Part shown: one piece after another, positions 24,503 to 31,420 of the stretch
Layout: each line of letters begins with the position of its first letter
How positions within the stretch are numbered: position 1 is the stretch's first letter
Assembly: GCF_023015905.1 (NCBI RefSeq)
Contig: NZ_JALKBD010000039.1
Location: forward strand, 1-32,765
DNA from: Arenibacter sp. F20364
GTDB lineage: Bacteria; Bacteroidota; Bacteroidia; Flavobacteriales; Flavobacteriaceae
Length of the DNA stretch: 32,765 nt
Direction: 5' to 3'
Notes under the pieces: generated by a model
Databases searched by the model: none
What the model was told of the DNA's origin: nothing
Seen by the model: the letters and a program-made list of their open reading frames with translations, nothing else
Translations under genes and position numbers: made by a program

Positions 24503-25291
24503 TCAAAACAGGCTGATTTGGTTGGTCTTTGAATCCACGATGATGTCCGCCACTTCTTGAATGGGGCTTTTGGTTTCCCCTGAAGATTGCGCTGGCACTT
24601 TCTTGGGTTCTGGAAGGCCCAATTTCACCCTTATGTAATCATAGGCATGGTTCACGTTGTCCACAAATTCGATTTGGGGTACGCCCTGGTATTTGAGCCA
24701 TCGGTTCACGATAAAGGCTCCCCTGAAGCTCTTTCCCGCAATCAGGCCATTATCACATATCACGATGCCGTGGATGCCGTGGTACATCAGGTTAAGGGCG
24801 CTCATCCGTGCACACGTAAAATCGATGTCGATAAGGCTGTGGAACATACCAGGTTTGACGCTGTTGCTGGCCAACGAGAATCGGGCCGAACCCGAACAGG
24901 GGTCGTTGAAGTTTTGGGCCTCTTTGTCAAGGGTAAGCTGTGCCATGAGCTGGCATACGTGAAGCGGGGTGAAGAACTGGGCAAAGTGTTTGTTGGTAAG
25001 GCTGTTGGCCTCGTAGAAGGTTCCGAAGACATCGTAAAAATCATTGTCGGTCGCTATCATCCTGTCCAAGATGTGTATGGTCTCTTGGATGAGCTGGCCG
25101 AACAATTGCCGTTCCTTCTCGCTGTACTTCTTTCGGATGGCCACAAGGTCCATTTTGTAATCGAACGACCAGGCGTTGATGGAAAGGTCCAAAAAATCCT
25201 GAAAGATGTAATACGTGCCGTGCCTACGTGAAAGCGAATCGAAGATGTTGCCGAACTTTTTCAGTTCCTCTGGCAGTCTGTTTTTAGCCAT
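24503..25291 (-). CDS. N6-methyltransferase-fold protein lacking the NPPY motif
   Basis: 262 residues from the preferred ATG at 25291 (a start at 25327 adds 12). Similarity to HsdM/N-6 DNA methylases is clear: FFTPLHVCQLMAQL (106-119) and the SAM-binding NDPCSGSARF (129-138), then an acidic second strand SLIDID and ALNLMYHGIHG (165-175). The catalytic NPPY/F that should follow about 30 residues later is missing; the chain continues GLIAGKSFRGAFIVNRW. It may therefore bind SAM or DNA without methylating, for example as an anti-restriction or regulatory protein. It is transcribed alone, next to a 600-bp structured non-coding region. Confidence 0.75.
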   Translation of the reverse strand: MAKNRLPEELKKFGNIFDSLSRRHGTYYIFQDFLDLSINAWSFDYKMDLVAIRKKYSEKERQLFGQLIQETIHILDRMIATDNDFYDVFGTFYEANSLTNKHFAQFFTPLHVCQLMAQLTLDKEAQNFNDPCSGSARFSLASNSVKPGMFHSLIDIDFTCARMSALNLMYHGIHGIVICDNGLIAGKSFRGAFIVNRWLKYQGVPQIEFVDNVNHAYDYIRVKLGLPEPKKVPAQSSGETKSPIQEVADIIVDSKTNQISLF

Positions 25292-25888
25292 AATTTTTGT
25301 ATAAGGGTTACTAATCATTTTTCTCATCGGCCCTTACACGGCCACAAGGTCCACAAAGCCATGAGGCACGAAATGGTGTGTGGTTCTGTGGTCGTCCCTT
25401 TGCTTGTGGAAAAATGGGGAGTGCCCTCAATGGCTCGAAGGATAGGGCAGGGGCAAGGCAAGTGCATCACTTTTGGAGTTCCCCCGTGAAGATCCACGAC
25501 CTTTAGGACGGGGCGATGGGGGGAGTGGTCCCACGGTGGGGGAACGGAGAAATGTTATGCTCTTGTGCGCGGTTCTGAGGGTGTTGGTGCTTTTGTAGGC
25601 GGTAGGACTTCCGAATGCGTACCGGATCTGGTACGCTCGGAGTGTCCGGGAGACGGATAAAGTGCCAACTCCCGCAGGAACATGGGAAGTCTACTCGAAT
25701 AGGATTCTTGTGGAATGCTTGTTTGACCTTTCTTCCCGTAATCGGGTTGCATCAGGGATAGAGCGTAAATCCATTTTATGGGGTTCCTAGCGTGTTTTGC
25801 ATGAGGAAGCGACCAAGAAGCTACCGCAAGGCTTAAAACCGCTTAGAACGGCCCCAAAATGATTGGAGCGATAGCCCGCCTGGATGCC
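25292..25888. other. Structured GC-rich non-coding region
   Basis: No convincing gene in about 600 bases. It holds a long-range stem GTTCCCCC/GGGGGAAC (25478-25485, 25538-25545) and a perfect hairpin GCGTACC-GGATCT-GGTACGC (25617-25636). The strings GACTTCCGA (25606-25614) and CCGGATCTGG (25622-25631) are also found, in the same order and spacing within one base, at the right end of C1, so this may be a third, more diverged member of that family. Confidence 0.45.
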
Positions 25889-26182
25889 CTAAGTCTTTTT
25901 CATTACGGTATTTCGGTACTCTTCTTTTACGACCTCGTAAAGCTCCCCCAAACGCCTGTGGAAATCAACGGTCATTTCAAAGGTAAAATCCTTAAAGCCC
26001 ACCTCAAGCATTTCCCCCGTTCCGATTCGGCCCCTGACCAAGAAGACCTCTGGCCTGTTGTTGAGCTCCGTGTCCAACATCTGCTCATAGGGCTGGGCGG
26101 CGAAAGCAAGTGTATTCGTAATCGGGTTCAATGAAAAAATCACCCTGAAACCGATTTCCCGATATTCTCTTTTGTACTCCAT
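25889..26182 (-). CDS. Hypothetical protein (97 aa)
   Basis: A soluble alpha/beta protein: MEYKREYREIGFRVIFSLNP, then FAAQPYEQML, FLVRGRIGTG and FTFEMTVDFHRRLGELYEVV. It has no membrane segment or known motif that I can name. It is monocistronic on the minus strand, upstream of the structured region. The opposite-strand frame over the same DNA (25859-26134) is a shadow. Confidence 0.6.
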   Translation of the reverse strand: MEYKREYREIGFRVIFSLNPITNTLAFAAQPYEQMLDTELNNRPEVFLVRGRIGTGEMLEVGFKDFTFEMTVDFHRRLGELYEVVKEEYRNTVMKKT

Positions 26183-26320
26183 TTACCATATCCAAAGCAT
26201 CTTTTAGGGTCGGGGATGTTCACCAAATCTAGGGCGTTGGCCCCAAACGTCAATTTCACGGGTTCATTGCCCATTGTGTCCAGCCCTCTTGTATCGGTTC
26301 AAATCCCAAAAACCCACAAG

Positions 26321-26425
26321 ATGAAAAACTTTGAAATTATTTTAAACGTAGGAGAAGACCGCGCAAATTGCATTGAAATAGACGAACCGAAGGATTTTAT
26401 CGTTGTCGATTACGAATTCCTTTGA
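26321..26425 (+). CDS. Very small acidic protein (34 aa), unknown
   Basis: MKNFEIILNVGEDRANCIEI..., acidic and soluble, ending DYEFL. A longer reading from 26216 would add 35 residues of poor character, so the internal start is preferred. A perfect hairpin follows about 50 bp after the stop. Coding status is uncertain at this length. Confidence 0.4.
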   Translation: MKNFEIILNVGEDRANCIEIDEPKDFIVVDYEFL

Positions 26426-26474
26426 AATCGTGTAGTTTACCAGCAGAATCGGACAGTTTACTAAAATCTGGATT

Positions 26475-26501
26475 CAAAGGACACTCAAAGAGTGTCCTTT
26501 G
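26475..26501. terminator. Perfect 12-bp hairpin, probable terminator
   Basis: CAAAGGACACTC (26475-26486), AAA, GAGTGTCCTTTG (26490-26501). The T-run after it is weak (GTTGTACTTT), so termination is likely but not certain. Confidence 0.65.
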
Positions 26502-26590
26502 TTGTACTTTAGTGACAGATTTGAAGTTATATAAAAGTAAGAATCTACGTTAAATTCTGTTAATATAAGTTGTAGAAGTAAAGCTGATGT

Positions 26591-26624
26591 AAGGTCAAAA
26601 AAGCAAAACGGCTAGGTAAATTTG
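26591..26624 (+). promoter_or_regulatory. Promoter candidate of the lipoprotein/membrane-protein pair
   Basis: TAAATTTG (26617-26624) matches the -7 consensus. The -33 position is occupied by AAGGTCAAAAAAGCAA (26591-26606), an exact 16-mer repeat of 10271-10286, rather than TTG; it may be an activator site. Confidence 0.5.
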
Positions 26625-26655
26625 GGTAGTTATTAACCCTATAATTTATTTAGTT

Positions 26656-26814
26656 ATGAAAGTACAAAAAGCTATTTGTGCCCTCGCCGTATTGTTCACC
26701 TTTGCAGTATTCACTTCTTGTGAAAAAAGCGATTTAGCGGAAGAAGAATCACTAATCGATGTTTCTGAAACACAAGCAATCGACGGCAAGGAAATCAAGG
26801 AAGAGGATACCTGA
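26656..26814 (+). CDS. Small lipoprotein (52 aa)
   Basis: MKVQKAICALAVLFTFAVFTSC: basic N-terminus, hydrophobic core and a lipobox-type FTSC with Cys at residue 22, followed by a short acidic tail (EKSDLAEEESL, ending KEEDT). The mature peptide would be only about 31 residues anchored to a membrane. Its last 56 bp overlap the start of the following membrane-protein frame in another register. It is 32 bp downstream of a TAnnTTTG promoter. Function unknown; a partner or leader for the membrane protein is plausible. Confidence 0.65.
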   Translation: MKVQKAICALAVLFTFAVFTSCEKSDLAEEESLIDVSETQAIDGKEIKEEDT

Positions 26815-27670
26815 TACCTTTTGGGTGGCGTTGGCCATCATAGGATTGTCAACGCTTCCCTATTTGCATGATTTTATTACGGATGCCGATGGGCTCAAAT
26901 CTTGGGTTCCAAATCTCGGTATAGAATCCGTATTGACCGATGCGAACGGAAAAGTTCACGGGTTTTCCACCTATCGGGTGTTTCTCTATACGCTATTGAT
27001 TTTCGTGTTTGCCTGTATCGGATGGGCCGGATGGTACCAGTCCGCTAGGTCAAAGTATTACGGTGGTGGCATCTTTTTGGTGCTGACCTCCGGAGCGTAC
27101 CATGTGGCATTGATACTGTTCGATTTGAGAAAGACCGCTTTTAATGAGGCGTGGCCAAAGTTTTTTGTTTTACTAGGTTTGGCCGTGTTCATGGGATATT
27201 TGTGGTTCAGACAAAACAAACTGAGCTTCAGAAGGATTTTGGTGTGGGCGGTCCTGTTCATCATGGCCTTGCTTCCGTTTTTCCATGACATCATTACCGA
27301 AAGGGGTGTGGGTCTAAGGCCTTGGGTCCCCAATTTTGGAATCGAGCAAATGTTGACCGATAGTGAGGGATATGTTCGGGGCTTGGGAAGTTACAGGGTA
27401 TTGGTTTATTTGTTTTGCATATATCTGTTTTCGCATTTGGGCTGGATAGGATGGTTTTTTGATGCTAGGGGCAGAAAGTTTCGTCCGTTCTTGATGGTTC
27501 CCGCTGCGCTCAGTTTTTATCAAGTGGTGGTCATTGCCATGTCATGGCGCGAAACGGAGTTCAATAGCCCAAATATCAAATTGTATATCACCATAGGCCT
27601 GAGCGTTCTGCTGGCCATCAACTTCTATTATAACAACAAGGTTTCCCCCAAAGCGAGCATAGTGGCCTAG
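26759..27670 (+). CDS. Internally duplicated eight-helix membrane protein, unknown
   Basis: A 303-residue protein with a basic N-terminus (KHKQSTARKSRKRIP) and about eight hydrophobic helices. It is a tandem duplication: residues about 22-150 and 161-290 share LPxxHDxIT, SWVPN/PWVPN-x-GIE, LTDxxGxVxG, YRVxxY, GWxGW, AR, and R-x-T-x-FN at an offset of 139-140 residues. Each half has four helices and one conserved extracytoplasmic-type loop. The start at 26759 is the only ATG before the first helix and lies inside the lipoprotein gene, so translation is probably coupled. I do not recognise the family. Paired conserved Asp, His, Trp and Arg near membrane edges suggest a transporter or ligand-binding sensor. 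Confidence 0.75.
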   Translation: MFLKHKQSTARKSRKRIPDTFWVALAIIGLSTLPYLHDFITDADGLKSWVPNLGIESVLTDANGKVHGFSTYRVFLYTLLIFVFACIGWAGWYQSARSKYYGGGIFLVLTSGAYHVALILFDLRKTAFNEAWPKFFVLLGLAVFMGYLWFRQNKLSFRRILVWAVLFIMALLPFFHDIITERGVGLRPWVPNFGIEQMLTDSEGYVRGLGSYRVLVYLFCIYLFSHLGWIGWFFDARGRKFRPFLMVPAALSFYQVVVIAMSWRETEFNSPNIKLYITIGLSVLLAINFYYNNKVSPKASIVA

Positions 27671-27740
27671 TGACCTCATAGCTGCGAAAAGTGTCAATAT
27701 AGCTCGGAGGCATTGAAAACATTGGCTTTCCGCTTTGACA
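27671..27740. repeat. Repeat A, right after the duplicated membrane gene
   Basis: TGACCTCATAGCTGC (27671-27685), GCTCGGA (27702-27708) and GAAAACA at the same spacing as in repeat B (28230-28291). It encloses an inverted repeat TGTCAA/TTGACA (27692-27697, 27735-27740). It starts at the base after the stop codon. No T-tract follows. Confidence 0.55.
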
Positions 27741-27968
27741 TCGTCCCAAAATTGAACAAAATGCCCAATTAAATTACCTAATTTATTATAATACAATTTT
27801 TTACGGACGCTAGCCCGTTTCGGGATTACACTACCATTTCATGGCTTTTAAAACGACTTGGGCGCAAAACGGTTAATGGACTATCTTTACGGAAATAAAC
27901 CGATTATGTTTCTTTCCATTTTCTTAAAAGGCTCAATGTTCTAAGTATTCACTTAAAACATTGAAATC
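27741..27968. other. Non-coding leader of the 74-aa gene
   Basis: No gene is seen. It is AT-rich at 27770-27800 and contains a weak promoter-like TATCTTTA (27882-27889) that differs from TAnnTTTG at the last base. Confidence 0.3.
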
Positions 27969-28193
27969 GTGAAACATTCAAAGCGATTTATAAAAGCCTT
28001 TGGTCTTACCCAAGAGGGACACATTGATTTTCCTAAAAAGATATCCAATATCCGCATTTCAAGGATTGACAACTACCGTAAGATGGGTGGTTGTTGGTTC
28101 TGTTTCCCCCATGGAATAGAGACCACTAACTCAAAATTTTCAAAACGTACCCGTAACTGGAAAAAATATAGGAGAAACCAATATAAACTTTGA
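27969..28193 (+). CDS. Small very basic protein (74 aa), unknown
   Basis: MKHSKRFIKAFGLTQEGHID... with a high content of Lys and Arg (FSKRTRNWKKYRRNQYKL at the C-terminus) and a central GGCWFCFPHG segment containing a C-x2-C pair. It looks like a nucleic-acid-binding peptide but has no recognised domain. It is flanked on both sides by the related repeats A and B, like a cassette. Confidence 0.55.
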   Translation: MKHSKRFIKAFGLTQEGHIDFPKKISNIRISRIDNYRKMGGCWFCFPHGIETTNSKFSKRTRNWKKYRRNQYKL

Positions 28194-28201
28194 TTTGGGA
28201 G

Positions 28202-28291
28202 TGAACGCATAGCGGCTGAAACCGCCCGATGACCACATAGCTGCATAAACGGAAAACTTTGCTCGGAAATACCGAAAACACTGGTGTTTAT
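28202..28291. repeat. Repeat B, after the 74-aa gene
   Basis: TGACCACATAGCTGC (28230-28244), GCTCGGA (28261-28267) and GAAAACA (28274-28280) align without gaps to repeat A. Inverted arms ATAAAC/GTTTAT (28245-28250, 28286-28291) differ from those of A. A partial third copy (TGAACGCATAGCGGCTGAAA) precedes it at 28202. Confidence 0.55.
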
Positions 28292-28415
28292 CGATTAATT
28301 AAATTCCCCAGTTTTATTTATTGGTCTATATGGATGTAATGTGCAATAGGGTTTATTGAACGTACTGCCCAAGTGTTCTATTTTATGTTTATGCGATAAT
28401 GAGATTCCTATTTTG

Positions 28416-28434
28416 TTTATTGGAACAACCACGG
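28416..28434 (+). repeat. Stray copy of the origin iteron
   Basis: TTTATTGGAACAACCACGG is an exact match to the iteron core at the origin, 19 kb away. Degenerate relatives lie nearby: TTTATTGG-TCTATATGGATG at 28317-28336 and TTTATTGAAC near 28350. It is 10 bp beyond the stop of the HicB-like gene. Confidence 0.75.
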
Positions 28435-28444
28435 TAAGCTCTTT

Positions 28445-28609
28445 TCAGTGTTCTTGTCCGTGAAGGAGTTCCAAATGCAATTCAATGGCTTCCTTGATAT
28501 TATTCTCGATTTCAGCTCTATCGGCACCAGCGGAAGTACACCCGGGAAGTTCCGGTACATAGGCACTCCAACCATCGCTGCTCTTCTCATAAATAATTTC
28601 GTATTCCAT
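28445..28609 (-). CDS. HicB-like small protein (54 aa), no HicA partner
   Basis: MEYEIIYEKSSDGWSAYVPE... followed by LPGCTSAGADRAEIENNIKE and AIELHLELL. This is the compact HicB_like antitoxin core (beta-beta-alpha-beta-alpha), with the typical PELPGC motif at 19-24. The C-terminal DNA-binding domain found in longer HicB is absent. No HicA-type toxin gene is adjacent: the next gene upstream, 19 bp away, is an ATPase. It is probably a solitary member co-transcribed with the ATPase and resolvase. Confidence 0.8.
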   Translation of the reverse strand: MEYEIIYEKSSDGWSAYVPELPGCTSAGADRAEIENNIKEAIELHLELLHGQEH

Positions 28610-28628
28610 AAATCAAATTTAGGATATG

Positions 28629-29420
28629 TTATTTCAAAAACCTCAGATAGCTTTCCGGACTTTGTAAGAACGACCTGGTAATGGTATAGTGCTCCGTTTC
28701 CTCCAATGATACCTTGTTCATTCCTTTGTCCGTCACCTCATAAATATTTGCTCCGGGATACGCCATAAGCATGGGTGAATGCGTGGCAATGATAAATTGG
28801 GACATATGGGCCTTTAAGTGTGCTTGGATGAAATAGAGCAATGACAACTGTTTTGATGGGGACAATGCTGCTTCGGGTTCATCCAGCAGGAATATCCCAC
28901 TTCCATTTATGGTATCGTCCATTATTTTCAGATAAGCTTCCCCATGTGAAAACCCCTGAAGGTCTTGGCCGTAGTTCTGCCGCATTTTATAAATCTGATA
29001 GTTTTGGTTATCCTTCATTTCCTGGATGATACGGTCCGGAACTTCACCATAGATATCCTTGAACGACTCGTGGAGCCTGGCATCCTCCCTATCGATACTG
29101 TTCAAGAGATCACCAAAGTCCTCTGCCCTGAAGAAAAATCCCCTTGGCCTCTCAATTTTCCAGTTCAATTGCAGATAAGGTGTCAGCGAACGGGCCGCCT
29201 TGAAACAATTCTTGCCATATCCGAACCCGTCCATATGTGGGAGTTGTAAACGAAGTGCCAATGTTTCAAGTAAAGTGGACTTCCCCGTTCCATTGTCCCC
29301 TATAATAAATGTGACTGGTGCGGACACATCGATATCCTTTGCAAACTTGATAGCACTGACATCGTAGGGAAACGGATGGGTCCGTTCCGCTATAACGCTA
29401 AGTGACGATAGGTACGGCAT
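28629..29420 (-). CDS. AAA/ABC-type ATPase (COG3910-like)
   Basis: 263 residues, a single ABC-type nucleotide-binding domain with no membrane part. Walker A GDNGTGKS (41-48), a signature-like FSHGEA (157-162), Walker B LLDEPEAALS (178-187) and the H-loop ATHSP (212-216) are all intact, so it should hydrolyse ATP. The inserted helical part between Walker A and the signature is short, unlike SMC/RecF. COG3910-like predicted ATPases are often found on mobile elements; some single ABC ATPases of this kind act in defence, but no effector gene is beside it. It lies 8 bp after the resolvase gene and 19 bp before the HicB-like gene. Confidence 0.85.
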   Translation of the reverse strand: MPYLSSLSVIAERTHPFPYDVSAIKFAKDIDVSAPVTFIIGDNGTGKSTLLETLALRLQLPHMDGFGYGKNCFKAARSLTPYLQLNWKIERPRGFFFRAEDFGDLLNSIDREDARLHESFKDIYGEVPDRIIQEMKDNQNYQIYKMRQNYGQDLQGFSHGEAYLKIMDDTINGSGIFLLDEPEAALSPSKQLSLLYFIQAHLKAHMSQFIIATHSPMLMAYPGANIYEVTDKGMNKVSLEETEHYTITRSFLQSPESYLRFLK

Positions 29421-29428
29421 AGATCGGT

Positions 29429-30016
29429 TCAGGGTTTAACGGTTGAATCCGCCATTAGTGATTTTTCCACTCTATAGAAAGAGGTCTTTCCCAATTTTGC
29501 CCGCTTGCATGCATTATCGATTGAGACCCCTTGGTTCTCATAAAGATGTTTGGCGTAGTGGTACTTTTCAATTGTTTCCACTTTTGCACCCTTGGGCCTG
29601 CCCAAAAGCTTGTTTCGTTTTCTGGCATTGTCCAGTCCCACTTTGGTACGTTCACTGATTAGGTTTCTCTCGAATTCCGCAACCGCAGCAAAGATTTGTA
29701 GAAGAAATTTCCCATTTGCCGAAGTCGTATCGAATTCCGGTTCGCTCAGACTTTTGAAGTGTACCCCGGCCTCGTTGAAGCGGTCTATGAGTTCCACCAT
29801 GTTTCTCAGGGAACGGAAAACACGATCGTTTTTGTAGGTAAGAATGGTGTCCCCCTTCCTCATGTATTTGAGCATCTCGTTCAGGCCCTTTCTATCATCT
29901 CTTGTACCGCTGGCGATATCGGTATAGATTTTCTCGCAACCCTCTTTTTCGAGCAAGGCAATCTGAGCTTCCAACTTTTGTTCGGGTGTGGACACCCTGG
30001 CATATCCGACCGTCAT
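29429..30016 (-). CDS. Serine recombinase (resolvase/invertase family)
   Basis: A 195-residue small serine recombinase. The catalytic Ser is S9 in GYARVST; conserved YKNDRVFRS (about residues 61-69), LLQIFAAVAEFERNLISERT (104-123) and GRPKG (137-141) follow, with a C-terminal HTH (about 160-185). This is the length and architecture of resolvases and invertases (Tn3/Gin type). It probably resolves plasmid dimers or inverts a local segment. Inverted-repeat subsites could lie in the 120-bp gap to the tyrosine recombinase (30017-30137), where a GCCGT/ACGGC hairpin occurs at 30109-30121. It heads a three-gene run with the ATPase and HicB-like genes. Confidence 0.92.
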   Translation of the reverse strand: MTVGYARVSTPEQKLEAQIALLEKEGCEKIYTDIASGTRDDRKGLNEMLKYMRKGDTILTYKNDRVFRSLRNMVELIDRFNEAGVHFKSLSEPEFDTTSANGKFLLQIFAAVAEFERNLISERTKVGLDNARKRNKLLGRPKGAKVETIEKYHYAKHLYENQGVSIDNACKRAKLGKTSFYRVEKSLMADSTVKP

Positions 30017-30137
30017 ATTTGGTTCCGTAAAAGGTTATATAACGAAACTACTAAAAAGAACGACAAATGGAACTGTGAACGAATGTTTTTTGAAACGGAT
30101 TCAACTGTGCCGTAAAACGGCCAATTTATGGAGCGGT

Positions 30138-30956
30138 TCAATCATCAAAAGGACTTGTCACATTCAACAAAGTAGGTTCAGTAACTTGGGTATAAATCAT
30201 GGTCGTCTTAATGGAATTGTGCCCTAAAAGTTTTTGGATGATTCTAATATCGGTACCATTTTCCAATAGGTGCGTTGCGTAACTGTGCCTCAAGGTATGC
30301 GCGGTGATGTTTTTATTTATTCTCGCCCTTTTGGCAGCAGCCTGGAGAAGCTTGTTGAAACTTGACGAAGAATACCTGTCTCCCTTTTGGCCTTCAAATA
30401 GGTATCGTTTGGGCGTATATTCTTTATAGTACTCACGAAGCATTGACAAGGTTTTTTCAGATAAGGGTACTATCCTGTCCTTGTTGCCCTTTCCTGATTT
30501 AATATGTATCACCATTCTGGATGAATCTATATCCTTGATTTCAAGTGCAATCAACTCGCCTACCCTTAAGCCTGCACTGTAGACCACGGCTATCATGCTC
30601 TTATGCTTGATGTTGTTGGCTTTTTCAATGATTTTAAGAACTTCCTTTCTTGCGATGACTACGGGGAGCTTATTTGGCTTTCTACTCGGAAATAGATATT
30701 CCAAGTTAATGTTCTGACCGAAAATTTCTCTGTAATACAGCTTCAAGGCCATCGCTACCTGTTTCTGGTAGGAATAGGATACTTTCTTGGTGTGTACCAT
30801 ATGATAGAAGTACCTGTGAAGTTCGGTTTCATCAATCTTGTTCAGTGGCTTTTCAAAAAATTGAGTCGCCATCTTTACGATGGAAGAGTAACTCTCTATA
30901 GTGTTCCTGCTATACCGCTTAACCTCCAATATTTTCACAAAATCAGGCAATGACAT
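30138..30956 (-). CDS. Tyrosine recombinase (XerC/D-like integrase)
   Basis: A 272-residue tyrosine recombinase with an N-terminal SAM-like core-binding domain (about 1-90) and a catalytic domain carrying R131 (AGLRVGEL), the beta-hairpin lysine near 156, H220 and R223 (HTLRHSYATHLL), H246 (LLGHNS) and Y255 (TMIYTQV). All catalytic residues are present. The additional helix typical of integron integrases is not seen, so it is Xer-like rather than IntI. A dif-like 28-bp site lies 45 bp upstream of the start (31001-31028), a good candidate for its recombination site. Role inferred: dimer resolution or movement of modules flanked by such sites. Confidence 0.93.
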   Translation of the reverse strand: MSLPDFVKILEVKRYSRNTIESYSSIVKMATQFFEKPLNKIDETELHRYFYHMVHTKKVSYSYQKQVAMALKLYYREIFGQNINLEYLFPSRKPNKLPVVIARKEVLKIIEKANNIKHKSMIAVVYSAGLRVGELIALEIKDIDSSRMVIHIKSGKGNKDRIVPLSEKTLSMLREYYKEYTPKRYLFEGQKGDRYSSSSFNKLLQAAAKRARINKNITAHTLRHSYATHLLENGTDIRIIQKLLGHNSIKTTMIYTQVTEPTLLNVTSPFDD

Positions 30957-31000
30957 AATAATATGAAGATATCGATTTATAGTGAAAAAGTACTATTTTT

Positions 31001-31028
31001 ATCCAACATCAATATGGTTATGCGGAAC
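31001..31028. other. dif-like XerC/XerD recombination site candidate
   Basis: On the minus strand: GTTCCGCATAA (XerC-type arm), a 6-bp centre CCATAT, and TGATGTTGGAT (XerD-type arm). Against the E. coli dif arms GGTGCGCATAA and TTATGTTAAAT, 9 of 11 and 8 of 11 bases match, with the correct spacing. It adjoins the tyrosine recombinase gene and marks the start of the AT-rich permease segment. Confidence 0.55.
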
Positions 31029-31071
31029 TTTCCGGATATCCAGTAGTTATACACAAGCAAAACGAACACTT

Positions 31072-31410
31072 TTAGATTGTTCTTCGATAATTGAATAATG
31101 CGATATAATTAACAAGCATAACTAAAAGACCTAAACCTACAATAATTGCAGAGTGTATTAAATTAAGTTCTATAAACTTTTTATTTGCTCCTGATAAAAT
31201 TGAATACCAAAGAATAGGGCAAAATACTCCAATCAATATAATATTACGTCCTGTTTTTATACCTAACTTGAATGACAGAATTCTGTCATTCAAGTTTTTA
31301 TTGGTATGTGATCTAGTCTTTCCCTTAACTGCGTCAAAACATTTTCTTCCTATAAAAGAATAAGGACAAGCTTTGAAAAGGAAGTTAATAATATTTTTAA
31401 AAGATCTCAT
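31072..31410 (-). CDS. Small two-helix membrane protein linked to the permease
   Basis: 112 residues from the preferred start at 31410 (a start at 31455 would overlap the permease gene). The N-terminal part is basic (MRSFKNIINFLFKACPYSFIG) and two hydrophobic helices follow (about residues 55-70 and 81-105). It begins 10 bp after the permease stop, so the two form an operon. No family recognised. It shares the low GC of this segment and probably arrived with the permease. Confidence 0.6.
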   Translation of the reverse strand: MRSFKNIINFLFKACPYSFIGRKCFDAVKGKTRSHTNKNLNDRILSFKLGIKTGRNIILIGVFCPILWYSILSGANKKFIELNLIHSAIIVGLGLLVMLVNYIALFNYRRTI

Positions 31411-31420
31411 AAATTTCACT

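Noticed and set aside
26280..26320. GGTTCAAATCC resembling a tRNA T-arm
   Set aside because: The flanking bases do not form the T-stem, and no acceptor, D or anticodon arm could be found.
30138..30956. Integron integrase (IntI)
   Set aside because: The catalytic domain lacks the additional IntI-specific helix, and no canonical attC sites were recognised around it.
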